A stretch of 64,000 nt of DNA from Populus alba (GCF_005239225.2 NC_133293.1:12492333-12556332); one strand, 5' to 3'; numbered from the stretch's first letter, positions 12,384-26,159 are shown. Notes: generated by a model from the sequence alone, not told the origin. Made by a program: numbers and translations.

Positions 12384-15300
12384 TCATTGGGGCTTCCTTT
12401 GGTAAAGCGAATAACCAACAAGGGCAGACATTAGAAAAGTCCATAGCACCTGCACAGTGAATGCATTAACCAGTGATGTAGGGATACTATGCAGTTGGAA
12501 CAGTATCACATTTCTTTTTTACCAGATGGCATAGAGACCATCCAGTTCCAATTCCAAAGATACTAAACCAGTGAAACAATACAAGGTTGCTTTTTCTCTC
12601 CAAAAAGAAAGAAGAAAAAACAATACCATAAAGAAAATTAAATAGGGAACATCCATCTTGAATGCCAATTCCATCGTTGCAACATATGGTAAGAGATTTG
12701 GAGTTACTAACATGGTCCATAGTTGCCATTTTCAAAAAATCAATTTCATTGGAAAAGCAGGCATTTAAGGTTCCAAAAAGAGTGTAAATTTGAATAAAAA
12801 TCCAAATGAAGTCAACATAGACACATGGATTACTAAAAGAATTTAGGTACCGTGTTGATAGCATGCCATCTTTCCAGCCTTTTGATTCTAGACTGCATGT
12901 CCTCAATTACCACTTCTAAAGGAGCAGCGTCCCTACCTGGAGAGGATTCTGAAGCTGAGCTGCTTCCCTGTCAGTTTGGCCACAGTAATATAAAAACAGT
13001 GAACTCCTCAGCGGCTCAACCTTGAATATATATTAAAAGGTCATTTCTCAAATAATGGTTAATTCTTTTGGACTTAACAGATTACCTATCGAATCAGAAT
13101 CCGGAAAAAAAAGGGGGTGGGGTTGGGGGGGGGCATGAGCAGCGGGCCGGGCAAAGGGATTATAAGGTGCCCCGTGATGATCAAACAGTAAGGTTGTCTC
13201 TCATTGAGCAGTTTGTTAACTGGAAAGCAGCGGGCCGGGCAAAGGGATTATAAGGTGCCCCGTGATGATCAAACAGTAAGGTTGTCTCTCATTGAGCAGT
13301 TTGTTAACTGGAAAGATGTCCTGGCCCTCTATCAATACATGCTGCCTATTTCAACTTAGAAGACTGAACAGGACTGATATCTTACACTAATTTTCCCTCA
13401 AGTAAAATCAAATGTCAACCAGATGGCTGCTATCCCATTCAATAATAGTAAAATACCTGAGATTGTATAAATTCAACAAGTTCCTGCAACCTTGCAGCTT
13501 GTTGAGCATGAATTCCACTGTAACTTCTTTGCATTGCTGGTAATCTTTCCAAAATGATCTGCAGATAACTCTGAAAGTAAAACAAAAGAGCCAATCCAAA
13601 TAATGAGAGGCTGAAGAAGTCCCGGGGCTGAAGATAAAACTACACAAGCAGAACTGAAGGCAAAACCTTAGTTGTATATGAACCATCCAGTTTAAGTGTT
13701 GAACCAGCTGCCGCCACAGCTTCCTTATTAACCCCTTTGATCTGTAAGTAAGGACTAGGGGTGTCTTGCAGATGATCAACCTCAATGAGAATCTACAAAT
13801 CAGAATAAAAAATGAAACTCATTCAGAAAGCCACATATGAGAAGCTTATATACAGGAAACAGAAGACAAGAAACATGGAATACATGAAAACCTGGCATCA
13901 TCCAGCATTAGTGCTTAAGGTTATGGAAATAATCATCAGGCACTGATGATGGTTTAATTATCTTGGACCACGAAGACCTGGGTCGTGCTTCTTAATTTAA
14001 TTAATCAATATCCATGGTTAGTACTTAATATGAAATTTCCTTTAAGACAATTTTAAGATAAGCTACAGCTCAACTGATTAAAAAAAAGCCCAAAAACTAT
14101 AGAATAAGTTGACAAATTTAATTACAAAAACAGAACCAAGGACTGTACACAATTTGGAAGATCGGACGTATAAATTACAAGAGAAATCCAGTGATATCAT
14201 ACCTTTCCATCTTGATAGATATGTGCAGATGCTTCAATGCATGCTACAGCTTGATACCTGATATTGCATGATAACAGAAAATACATCAATGAATTGTAAA
14301 ATCCATCAGTTGTTCAGCTGTAAAGCATTAAAAGGAAGAACACTAGAATGCTTAAAACAAGAAGAAAATGCTATATAAAGCCCATCAAAAGTAAATGATA
14401 CATTTGTATTTTCCAAAATAATGACATAATAAACGCTAGAAAAACAGTTGTTTGCTTGTTTACAGCAGTTAAATTTATGTGACTGCCTAAAAGAAACAAA
14501 TTGTTCTTCACTGATATCCAGAAGATGGAAGGATTGCTCACATGCTGTGATCCAAAAGCACGAGGATGGAATAGTGTCCACTTAATCAAGGGTTTTGAGC
14601 ATGTCAACTCCTCAATTATAAAAACAACGGGACTCAACAAGATAGATATACACACATGCTATAGCATTTAAATTTTGTCTCAACTAGGAACAAAAATGTG
14701 AAGATAAGTTCATATGAAAAGGAAAGCAAAACTATACACATGGTCTTACCCAAGGTTAAGAAGGCCAGCGACCGTGCTGGTGCTGATATCAAAATCCACT
14801 TTTGGTTGAATAATGAAATTCCCTTCTCTTATAGGCTATTGTTGAAAACATTAGAAAATAAAAATCAAGCATTCACTAGATATTGAAGATAGAAAATACA
14901 TTATAAATTGACAAGGAAACATGTCATATAACTCCAATACATTATATACGAACCTCTCGTATCAACAATGCAAATCTACCCTCACAGATTCTGAATCGTA
15001 TGCAGTCGCTCTCTGCCAGCTGCCCATTTGTAGGAAGTCCAGGTAGCCTTAAATATATATCAATGAAATTCTGAACAGAACTGCACAACTTCACAGGATC
15101 TAAGATTTTCAAAATATCTTGAGAAGCCACCTGTTATTGATCACAAACAATAAAAGTAGATCAGACACAAACCACGGTACATAATCTTCCACCAAATCAT
15201 GAAAGTGCACTTACTGGCTTATTACTCTTCAAAACAAACAAAGAACTCTCAGGGGAAAGAACAGGATCAAAGTCATTTCGAATTTTGAGCTGCGACAATA

Positions 15301-18300
15301 TAAGAATATCGAAAAAACTCCAAGTTAAACTTGCAAATAGAATATCAGTCCTCAGAAATGCACTGTTACAGAACATCAATATTTTCAAGAAACATGAAGG
15401 GACACGTATCATTACTAACTATAGTTTGTATGTTTCCAACATAAAAGATGTAGACAAATGAGTGTGAAAGTGCACCAATATAAATGTGAAAAATCAAGAA
15501 TGGTATTCTTCTCCTGAAATATCTGAAAAAAAGGCATTTCAGAGGTTCTATGCAATCCATTTTGATGATGACTTGAACTTCTATTAACATATTGACAATG
15601 ATAATTTTGATCTTTGGTTGATCGAAAAATATGTGATTAATGGCATTCAATTTTTAATGTGACAAAGTGACCTTATTCTTTTTTCATGGGCGGTCAAGGA
15701 ACTTAACCTTTTCTACGAATGTTATAGATATTTTCAGAACTTTTCAAGACGTTGTCTCAATAAAAGAAGGCTTATCTCAGTAGCACATACATGTGTCTCT
15801 GTGGGAAAATAAAACTATTGACAAGAACAATTTTTAAAACATGGAAAACATTGAAATACCTTTCACAGTAAAACATAAAGAACAATAATAAGATCAGACA
15901 GTAGGGGTCTACTAACATGCGCATGAACAAGATGCGGCTCAATATGCTGCTGAAAAATTGGAAACACTGTCATCATGATCTCATTTTGGGACATAAAACA
16001 CCCCACTCTACTTTTATCCCTTTGAACTCGAGAAATAAGATGTGAATGCACACCACCAACCTGTTTTCACAAAAGATGAAGTTACTTCACAACTAAACTT
16101 TCTCATCATCAATAGAAAATGTCTTTAGAAATCAGAACATCCACACACAGTGCCTCTCTGAAAATAAAGCCTAAAAAAGGGAGTGCAAATTCATCTTACA
16201 ACAGCAATCCACAGGTCAAGTGATTTTCGGATTTCAGGATGCAGAGCATGCACCCCTTCAAAAATGATCTGGAAAAAAGAAACATTGATTTAAAAAAAAA
16301 GTCAAATAACATGGCACAAACTTAAATCACCACTATTAGCAAAGGATTTCATAAGTGGAAATATCAATTGCTATGATCATATAAAACTGTAAAGATGCAT
16401 TACATGAACACTTGTTTTTCTAACTAGCCTGCATGAAGATGATAAAAACTTGTAGCCAGTGTGGATCCAATTCTACTATACATGATACACACTGAACAGC
16501 GTGCATATAATGAGAAACTGAAAAGTAGTAAGCAAAAAATTTTGTATTAAAATGTTTGACCCTTCTTAACATCTCCAGGTTTCATTTTTTTACAAAATTC
16601 TAACACCACTAAGCATTTATCTAAAAAACTGCTGAAACAAATGTAGCATTAAAATAAGAGCATATAGCATCAATCTTCCATATCCTTAACAACACAGGAA
16701 CAGCAACCAGTGACACAGCATTTGGAGCTCAGTTAAGTTAATGAGAAACAGTTCACATTCAAATTTCTGTAAGGTTCACTGCTAGTTTGTAGTAAATATG
16801 CCCCATATTAAAACAAGGTTTAGCATTTTGAGGAAAGAAATTTAGTCACTGGTAGTCATACTGTTTTTAGAAGGCTTGCCTTGTGTAATCTCCAGACAGG
16901 ACTTAATGATGGAAGGCATGAATTAAAACATGTTGGCAAATTTTCAAACTAGTCAGAAATAGCTTTTGTAATCTTTCCACTTCTGTATTCTCCACTCTCT
17001 CCTCTTTTTGGTATGTTATATCATTCTCAAATAGACTGATAAACACAAATGTTGTGCACCCCGTCTCTCATGCTTTCCCCCTCTCCCCCCTTCTAAAGTT
17101 ATTATTGTTGTTGTTATCGTTATTCTGATTTTCAGAAAAAAAGAAAAAAGAAAAAAAAGGAGAAACTATTATTAGAAAGAAAGAATTAAACAGCACAAAT
17201 TGAGGACAAGACATCCTCCCAGAAAGGGAAAAGGAACAATCTTGATCTAAACAATGAAGCAGACCAATCCCTTTGAATATCCACTAGAAAAGAGCACCTA
17301 AATGCACCTGCCAGATGACATCACAAAGAAGCGAAGAAAACTATCTTATCCCACAAAACCAGCCTACATGTGAAGTGATTATTAAAAATCCTTGCATTTT
17401 CTTCCATCCAAGTGCACCAAAAAAAACTTCACCAACAGCACCATCTCTGTAAAGGAAAACTTTCTTTATTTCTTACTTTGAAAAGGTTAGCACCCTAGCA
17501 CCAGCAATTTGCTTAACACATCATACTAGGCTCCACTAGAGATAAATTGTCTTGTATATATATGCCTACTTGCAGAATAACATGAATCCTTAAAGCCACA
17601 CTAAAGGGATAAATTGTCCTGTAAAGGAATCTAGTGGATCTCTAGCTTACCATAAGCTAAATCTTATCGTGATACCCTGAATCACAGGATAAGGTTCCTA
17701 ATTGAAACAACACTCAAACAGTTAAATGACTTAAGTAGGACTGTACCTTAAGCCCATCTCTGCCTCCCCATTAACCCTTTGGGCTTTATGTCAGAATATT
17801 ATCAAGTGGTATCTTTCTTTTCTTCTTTATAGAAGTTTGATTAAAATAAAGACAGATAAATGTAATTGTGTAATACATCACTGCAAAAAAAAAAAAAATA
17901 AACCCATGATAGCAAGTTCCAGGAGCTGTATAAGTATGATAACAAACCACGCCGCAATCTTCAGAAACTTCAAGTTCTTTAAATCCACTACGAGCACCAT
18001 TCTCCAAATCAAACATGGGTATTTTTGTTCTTCTGCCATTCCTTATGTTACCAATATTCTGTAAAAGAATGATGGAACAACAACTGTATGTCAAATGCAA
18101 ATATTTTTTCCAGGAACTTAGAAGGCAAACCAAGTGAAATGAATGTGACTTTTCTTCAAAGCAATAATCTGCAATTATTACCAGAAAATGTAGAATTGAT
18201 GTCACGGAATCTATAATAAGCCTATTTACAGAAGATATACTGTACATAACAAAGTAGGTAAATGATATAGCATTTTGAACCCGAAGCATTAAAAGAAGAA

Positions 18301-21300
18301 AAATTGACAAATCAAAAGGAACAGAAGTTTGTTGCATGCATTGAAGGATTCACAAACAAGTAATGTCAGGTTGCTCTGATGAAGGATTAAATACTGCAAA
18401 GGGGCCAGCTAAGGATCAGACGGTTTGATGTATATTCTTGACAATTAAAAAACCCCAATGAATGAGGAATCTGGCAATAATCTTCTAAGAAAATGTCAAA
18501 GTAGTAAACAGAACAGTTTCTTTAAAAATACCCTTCTTTTCCCCAAGTCAAACCATTTAGAGGGAAAGAAAAGGATTGTAGCATGAGAAAACAGAATTAT
18601 TTTCAAACCAAAAGGGTTCTGATAAATGCTTAACTGCTGAGACGATAAAGGAGGTCAAGAAATGTTTAATAAAAAATGGAGATCAGGAATACAAGAATTT
18701 GAAGAATTCTCACATGTCATGATTGGATGATGGAGATGGATGCTGGGGTACAAACCTCTACTAAACACTGAAAGTATGAAACAAATGCTTGACCAAATAA
18801 ACGCATTTTTACATTTTACTCCAACTCTTTGCTCTACCATATTTTAATATTTCCAAGCAATCTTATCTGAACAGCCATCTAACAAATGATAGCATTATTG
18901 ATGTAGAAAAGATCTGCATAAGATGAATAAAATTAGCGTCTCCCTACCTTTGAAAGCAAAGACAGATCTAGAGAGCTAAAGTCATCATACTTAAAATCTT
19001 TCACTTGTTCAGATTTAAAATAGCTTTCAAGGGAAACTACTTCGCACCCAACAATGTTAGCCATTTTGTGAGCCAGACTAGTTTTTCCGGATCCACTTGG
19101 TCCTCCTGTAACAACAATGAGATTAGAAAAGGCAATATTTATGAACTTAAACAAAGTAAATTGCTAAAAGCAAACACCACAATGTCACGGGAAATTGATT
19201 CCTAAAAGAAATTTTCTCCTCCAAGAGGAATTTTATGGTACCATAAGTTTTTTCTTTTTTATCATTTGAGCACCGTAATAGGAAATGCCATGGTCTTCTT
19301 TGAAACCATAATGACAAAAAATTACATAAGGAGATTAAAATTCTTTATTTTGTGCACAAATACGTGTCTGCAATTAAAATTACAATCAAATCAAATCAAT
19401 TACAAACATATTACTATGCTCATGCTTCTGAAAACATTGACATAAGGAGATTTAATTGTGCACTTGCCCATGACATTTATGAACTTGAATGACACAACAC
19501 TTTGCACCAACAACTGGATTACTTTCAAGAATATTCCATAGTTAAAGAGCACGTGGTCAAAAATTCTTTTTCTGAAATGTCTGTGTCTATGATAGAGAGA
19601 GACTTTTAAAGCATGTATTACCAATTCCAACAATGACAGGGGGGCCTTTATTCTCCAACAAAGCCTGAAAAAATATGTAAAATTGCATAATTTTTAACCA
19701 GACTGATTGTACTGGTAAGCTTCTTAAACTTGAACGTGTATAATTACACTAATCTCACATTCAAATTTTTTTTTTAACTCATTACCTGTATTGCTTGAAC
19801 AGCAAGAAGCAACCCTCTATCCAAATCATATGAATCAGGCATAGGAGCAATCTTCATGTTATCCCTGAAAGAGGAAGAATCTGTGGTTGCTTCATGAGAG
19901 AATCCACGAAACGTAATGATAACACTCTAACAATGTAGTTCATCACCAAGAACACTTAATGAACATTTGTAACAATCTTCCAAGTAGAGGACACTTACCT
20001 ATGACTGAACTCCCATGTGACGTATCTGATGATATAAAATGCCATGTTGCTACTATAGGCTCCATTTTAGATTTTGTTGGAGACCGAGTCCATGGTTGAG
20101 ATAAATCCTCAAGCCGATTAACAAGGTTTGGAGAGGTACGGATTGGCCTTGGGGCAACAATGACCCTTTCTTGATTGCTTGTCATAGAAGTATTAGGCAA
20201 TAGTGGTGGTGTGTTAAGACGTGGTACACCTACAAGTGAAGTAGCAAATTGTAGAAAGGAGAACTTTTGATCTATACCAGACAAACCAACCAAAATGCTT
20301 AGACAAAGAGTATTGATAGTTATCATGCCAGTTCCAACCTTTTCTCTGAAGAATCATTTCCAGATATGACTTGGTGATCCAAGGTCCATTAACGCCCATC
20401 CTCGTTGCCTCTGCTCCAACAGTCTACATAAAAGTAGAATAGCCAAGATAAATGAAAGCTTTGGCCATAGTTCCCAAGTGGAAGTCCAAGGACCAATCTA
20501 ATTTCTGGTACTGAACAAAAAATAGCACATAAAAGATCAGCTATTTACTACGAGAATGGAAAGTGTTGGCCCAGCTACTATCATATGTATCATATAGATT
20601 GAGGAAAATACGAAACAAAAATTGGATGATATGATTAAGTGGACACTCAAGCTGAGTCATGAAACATGCCGTCCAACAGCTGGAGTAATGAGTGAAGATA
20701 CAGAACTAGAATCAGCCTGTTCAGTTACATGCTAATCATGCACACAGCATAACAAAATAAGAAATCTCCATCATGATTATTAGGAAATTTCTACTAACAT
20801 TTGGCAATCAGAAGATCCATGAACTTGTGTGCTAATGTCCCCCATGCACAACACTCATCATGAAGAAAAAATTTCCATTCATTCAATCTCCCTAAAGCAA
20901 ACTGAAAAACTAGATGCTTCATGCACTCGTGCAAAAAGTTATCAAGAATCGTTATTTGCATAAATTTTTTGTAGAAACAATTATGGAACAAGATCGTGTT
21001 TCCTGCATTTTTGTGATGTAACAATCCAGGGGCATTTAGGGAAAATCACTAACTTAGAATTGGAGCACTCTTATTGTTTGTCGCATTTTCCCCTTCACTT
21101 TCTTCCTGTCACTTGCTGGTGGATATGTTACTCACCCTCAGGTTTTTGCAGATTCTATTATTTCCAAAAAAAAATTTTCTATCCCACAAAATGTGTGGGT
21201 GGGTGGGTGAGCTGGCAGGTGGGTAATGATAATAATAATAAAGGTTAATAGCCATCCTGTTCTACTAATTATCCAGTACCTTACTCAATTGCTTGGAAAA

Positions 21301-24300
21301 ATATAAGAACACAGTAAATAAATGATTGTGAGCCTCCTACATGTTATCTTAATCAAAAAGATGGATCCATACTTTCCTATTCATGCCCCTCAGCACCACG
21401 AATGTCTCACCAAGAGTATCGATGGTCTCTAACGACAGTGAAAGATTTCCATTGCTAACAGATGAAGATGCCCGTTTATAACTCACTACAACATTGTACC
21501 CTAAAGCCAGCAACCCACCAAGAGTCATTCTCCCAACCTGTCTCAACATTAAATGATAAAATAGGTAAGCAAAACCACCAAAGATTACAAATTCTGTGAA
21601 ATATTAGAGTCTATTTTTTAAAAGAATTGAACTTACATTTCAAGTTGTACTAATGTTGTCCTATAAAAACAGACACCATATAAAATAAAGAGACTACAGA
21701 TTCCAAACAACATAAGAAAAGATGCATTTAAGACCTCTAAGCTACCAGTTTCAATAATGGATAGGATTACAGTATTGATTGGAAATGGAAGAAGCCTATG
21801 CATCTTGAATGTAGGGAACATGTCTCAAATACAATTGTCTAGATAGTATGGATCTTGTGCTGAAGCTTCCAGAAGCAACAAAATGTCCTTGTTAGTAACT
21901 GCAGTAGACTACTGGACGGGTGTGGGGAAGAAACTTGCCAAAGGTTCCATTTCCCTAGGAATTCTTTCCCTTTTATTTGTTTATCAAGAGTTTACGTTCA
22001 TTGATTGATTGATTGATAAGATGCCTGAATAGTGTGCCCAGCCATATGCAGATGTGAGGAAGAATGATTATTTCACAGGTACCTACCTATCCATGGTCCT
22101 AATGATCACGCACTGCAATGAAGGTCCATGAATTCCCTTGTACTTTTAAGATGACTGACATTAGTCTTGCAGCTTTTCTGGAAAGTTGTAGAGCAGTAAT
22201 TTAACATTTTTGTGTAGGCTGAGAAATGAACCATTACATTCAAAAAATTGCCCACTTGCATTCATTTCCATCTGAAAAGTAATGCTAAGAATTTATTCCT
22301 CTATATTGGCCACGGGTGTTAATTTCTTTCTGGAAGCTAGAATTCGATTTTGATAATAAACTTTGCTTTCAAAGTCCACGTTTATGCTATAATTGCAATC
22401 TTGGAAGCCCCTTACCTCAAACTCAGCTTTTGGCCTGATAATAAAATTTTTGTCAACAATTCTCTGGTCCCCAAGTGATAGATAATATTTGATGCCCGAC
22501 TGCCGAACCTTGATCCAGTCATTTGTCAGTGCTTCTTCACTTGCTGAAGGAGGCCTAAGGTACATCTCAATAAAACTGCAACCAAGATAAAGTTCCAATC
22601 ACAATTATTCACACTCGAAGCTCGGAGAATAAACCACTTGGTTTTGCACTGATATTATGGTAAGAAACAGAGGGTGAAGAATCACTAGCTTATCTGTATG
22701 TGCTGTTCCTTGGAAGGCATAAGCAGGATGTCCATCTGGTGACTGTCGCAACAAGTTAGCATTTAAGTAACATTCAATCAAAGGGTGCAGGTGATGCATA
22801 TTAATTTAGTAGCTAATAATGAACTATACAGCAAAAAAAAAAGTGAGGGAAAGGTAATTCCATGAGCAATAACAAGAAGTGCAACTCAACGTAATTCCTG
22901 AGAAGCATTTGATAATTGACATTCAATATCATTCAAAATCAACAAGACAACATATGCACTGGTCAATGCTTTAAATTACACACTTGTTATTGATTACGCA
23001 CCCATCCACTGTTAAGAAGCAGTGTTTTGTCATGGTCTGCACCATATGCAGATTTTCTTTACCATTAAAACAAAAATTGAAGATTACAAGAAATCCTCAT
23101 CCTTCAAAAGAATTTTCACAACTATCTCACTCACGTAGTGAACATGAAGGACATAGGCAATTAACAAGAACTAAAAAGGTATAAGGTCAGCCATTGTGCA
23201 TATGAACATCAGTGAACCCACTGCCCAGTTTTTTTTTAATTTCCAAACTTTTTTTTCAATTGCATACTTTTACATTCTAATTATATGAAATTAAGAGCCA
23301 AATCAAAACAAGAATAAAATACATGGCAAACCCTAAATTTGGGACAATTTTTATTTTGATTCTTTTTTTTTTCAATCCCTTATTTAGAGAGGAAAGAGAA
23401 GGTTGCAGGAGAAAATAATTAGTTGTCGCGATACTGATAGCAAAAAATGGTCAAACTTGGTATTGATGGGTTCCAATCGACGATGGGATTTCAATGGTGC
23501 TGGCTTTTTAAAGGCCCTGATACACTAAACCACTTAGGCTCGCGCGCTAGCCTAACTTTTTTTAAGAAAAAAAAAAACCTTTAGCATTGGATTTTTGATG
23601 AATTTTTTTTATTGTTTTTTTTTTCAATTTCATCTTATAATATTGTGTTGATTTTGAATTGGTCTTTATTTTTTTACCATATAATAAAATAAATAAGATA
23701 AAAATGTTATTGAACCCATTGGAATCCACATCTCAGGTCACGGGTTTGGAGAGCAAACCAGGTTGACCGGAATCGATCCAATATGTCATCATCTCAATAT
23801 TTAAAAAAAAAAAAAAGTTGACTTCAATTTTTTTTAAAAAAGTCAAACCCCTTTTGAACGGTCATCCAAGTTGCTTTTAAATTCGCATGCCTGGTCTCTA
23901 TTTTTTATGTCGTTTTTTTGTCCTTTGATTTGTTTGCCTTGGAACCCGCAAATTGACTAAATCACATCGAGACAACTCTCACATTATTTAATTGGAAACT
24001 CGGACTTGGCAAGGACTCGAGTCAGGAATTTCAAGTTTGACTTACTAGACCAAGTTTAATGGCAATATCAAAGAATTCCTTATAACTTGAATATTTTTTT
24101 TTACGTTCAAAGTCCAACGCGCAGCATAGCACAGGAAATAAACTAGTTCTCAACTATTTAATTTGGCAATGAACCATGGAAAGATGTACATACCTCACTT
24201 CTACATTTCAGCTTGTAGATTGCTTCTCTAAATGATGAGACAAAGCTGTTGTTTATTCTAATCTGCAGAATAAAACCCCGAGATGAAAACCAGCATTTTA

Positions 24301-25689
24301 AAAATTGTATAAGATAAGGACAAAAGCCCCAACCTGTGCATGGTGAAGGTCTGGCTCAATGTGTTTCCTAAACAGTGGGAATATGCTGTCAATAAGGTAA
24401 TCCAATGAACAAGACTCCCCAATGTCGTATTGAACTTTAGAAAGAAGACTGAAATGAACTCCGCCAACCTGATCCACCAACCATATTTAGAAATCATCGT
24501 ATGTGAAGCTGTAAAGAAAATGACAGCTTCACAGCCCCTTATTCAAATCAAGATATATAACTTCAGAGCATAAGTTACCACAGCAACCCGGATATCCAGT
24601 AAGGAGCGCAGTCTTGCATGCAGAGCATAGGCACCATCAATTACTACCTAAGAACAAAGAAACATTAAAGAAATTAACTCCATGGAAGCTAAGAAAATCA
24701 CAGTAACTGTTAGTTCCCCTGGCTTACCACTCCAGATGATGTGCTCTTTATTCCTTTGGAACCAATGCGTCTTTTCTGTTGGTAATCAAACATTGGTATC
24801 AAAGTATCTTTTCCTTTGGTCAAATCCTATTGCCAACACAAACAACCGTGTAAAGATAGACAAAACCAAATTTATATAGAACGCATTGGCATAACTTTTA
24901 CTTCAGAGAAATTTTTTTGACACGTGACCAGAATAGGTGTCTAAATGATTACACTTTGGTATTTCTAAGAATTGGAAAACCAGTTTTCCAGTTAACTATA
25001 TATTACAGAATTGCCACATGCAAAATCCAATCCAATCAAGTAGCAAAATTTGAGAAGAAAATGCAAACCTCAAGATTTTGTATCAGTGCATCGAAATCAA
25101 TTGAATCCAAATCACTCCCCTCATCAAATCCCATGCGATAATTCTCCATTGATATAACAACACAACCAATTACAGAAGCCACCTTCTCTGCTAAGCTTCA
25201 CAGATCATCAAACAAAAAAAAAAGTAAAATCAGAAAGTATCGAATAAAGCAACAGAAATACAACCATAGAAATTCTGAAACTGAAAAAAAAAATAGATAT
25301 TCAACCTTGTTTTGCCTGAACCACTAGGACCACCAATGCCAACAGTAACAAGACCTTCTTTTTTCTCTCTGAGCTCTTGAATAGATTTTACCAATAAATA
25401 ATACCCATGATCAAAAGACTGCATCATTCCAATCCATCAATTAATTTTGATCAGAATTAATTTTTTTAAGAAAAAAAAAGATATCATTATCTAGCTAACT
25501 AATATTCAAAATTAGAAGACATGGATGAATGAAAGTGAAGAAAAAGCATACCACGTGAAGAGGGAGAGCTTGGAGGATGGAGGAGGAGGAGGAGGAGGAA
25601 GTAGAAGGCTGTTGCTGGAAGTAATCGCGGCCTCCTTCTTGGAATACTCGCTGAACAACCTCATGGTCCATTGTCAACAACCGCACCAA
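12384..25689 (-). CDS. Tandem uridine-kinase/CYTH (TTM-like) protein, two modules
   Basis: Relative of Arabidopsis TTM1/TTM2, whose single P-loop kinase-like plus CYTH tunnel module hydrolyses pyrophosphate; NCBI often calls such proteins uridine-cytidine kinase C-like. Exons, 5' to 3' (high to low): 25552-25689, 25306-25418, 25069-25195, 24728-24826, 24579-24647, 24334-24468, 24194-24262, 22690-22742, 22416-22575, 21373-21537, 20339-20423, 19999-20229, 19786-19880, 19622-19664, 18948-19105, 17948-18058, 16200-16268, 15917-16060, 15215-15289, 14954-15130, 14750-14835, 14203-14257, 13667-13792, 13457-13570, 12851-12967, 12384-12449. Together 2880 nt, 959 residues, no frame break. Order: Ser-rich N-terminus; kinase 1 (Walker A GGPSGSGKT, ~75-83); CYTH 1 (~262-400, AEFEV); Ser/Pro linker (~405-490); kinase 2 (GGPSGSGKT, ~529-536); CYTH 2 (~715-875, VDFDI); helical region; C-terminal membrane segment (~939-955). 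Single-module homologues are ~650 residues. Exon 8 needs a GC donor. Enzyme activity is inferred. Confidence 0.88.
13113..13133 (+). other. G-run cluster, possible G-quadruplex
   Basis: Runs of five, four and nine G separated by one or two T lie in the second-last intron of the TTM-like gene; the nine-G run can supply two tracts. The G-rich strand is the + strand, so the transcript is C-rich here. Confidence 0.6.
13139..13314. repeat. 88-bp perfect tandem duplication
   Basis: Bases 13139-13226 are repeated immediately as 13227-13314 with no difference seen. It lies in the intron 12968-13456 of the TTM-like gene, right after a G-rich run. Perfect identity in an AT-rich intron suggests a recent duplication or an assembly artefact. 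Confidence 0.93.
23220..24115. mobile_element. Degenerate transposon remnant in TTM-like intron
   Basis: Intron 22743-24193 is much longer than its neighbours and carries poly-T/poly-A blocks, CGGGTTTGG and GGTTGACCGG strings and the motif GGCTCGCGCGCTAGCC, unlike the surrounding intron sequence. No ORF or clear terminal repeats are seen, so the class is uncertain. Confidence 0.4.
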
Positions 25690-26159
25690 TCCTCTTTCGC
25701 TCTCTAAGGAGCCCTGAAGAATATATATTGCTATTAGAGGAGTGAGAGAGACAGAGACTCGGTTTTATTAGTTAAGTAGTAGTATTGCTTTTTATTATTC
25801 TGGTGCCTTAACTTTCTACCCTTGCTTCCTTGCTTGCTTCTGTACGTTCCCGCTTGTTTTCCTTCTCTTCTACACTTTGTTCATCTCTCTTTTCTTTCTT
25901 CGATTTTTTTAACTCTATTTTGGTTTTATTAATTAAAATTCGTGTCGTGATTTTTTTTGAAGTCCTAGTTATGATTTAAAAAAAAAAAGTTATATCTGTC
26001 TTTAAAATTCTTGTAGTAAATTTCACTAACCATCCTCCATTTTTGCGGCGGTTTCACTTATGCACCCACCTGTCATTTGAAAATTATAAATTCATCCTCA
26101 GTATATTTGTTTTATATTTGAAACCGAGTTGAGTTATGTTTTAAAAAGGTGTTAGGCTT

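Noticed and set aside
12487..12906. 139-codon minus-strand ORF near the TTM-like 3' end
   Set aside because: Overlaps exon 12851-12967 in another frame and the following intron; no independent gene.
13068..13253. 62-codon ORF over the tandem duplication
   Set aside because: It lies in an intron of the minus-strand TTM-like gene and its sequence comes from the duplicated unit; no protein is recognisable.
17786..18337. 183-codon minus-strand ORF
   Set aside because: Longest of the intronic frames, but only the segment 17948-18058 matches the kinase module; the rest is intron read-through.
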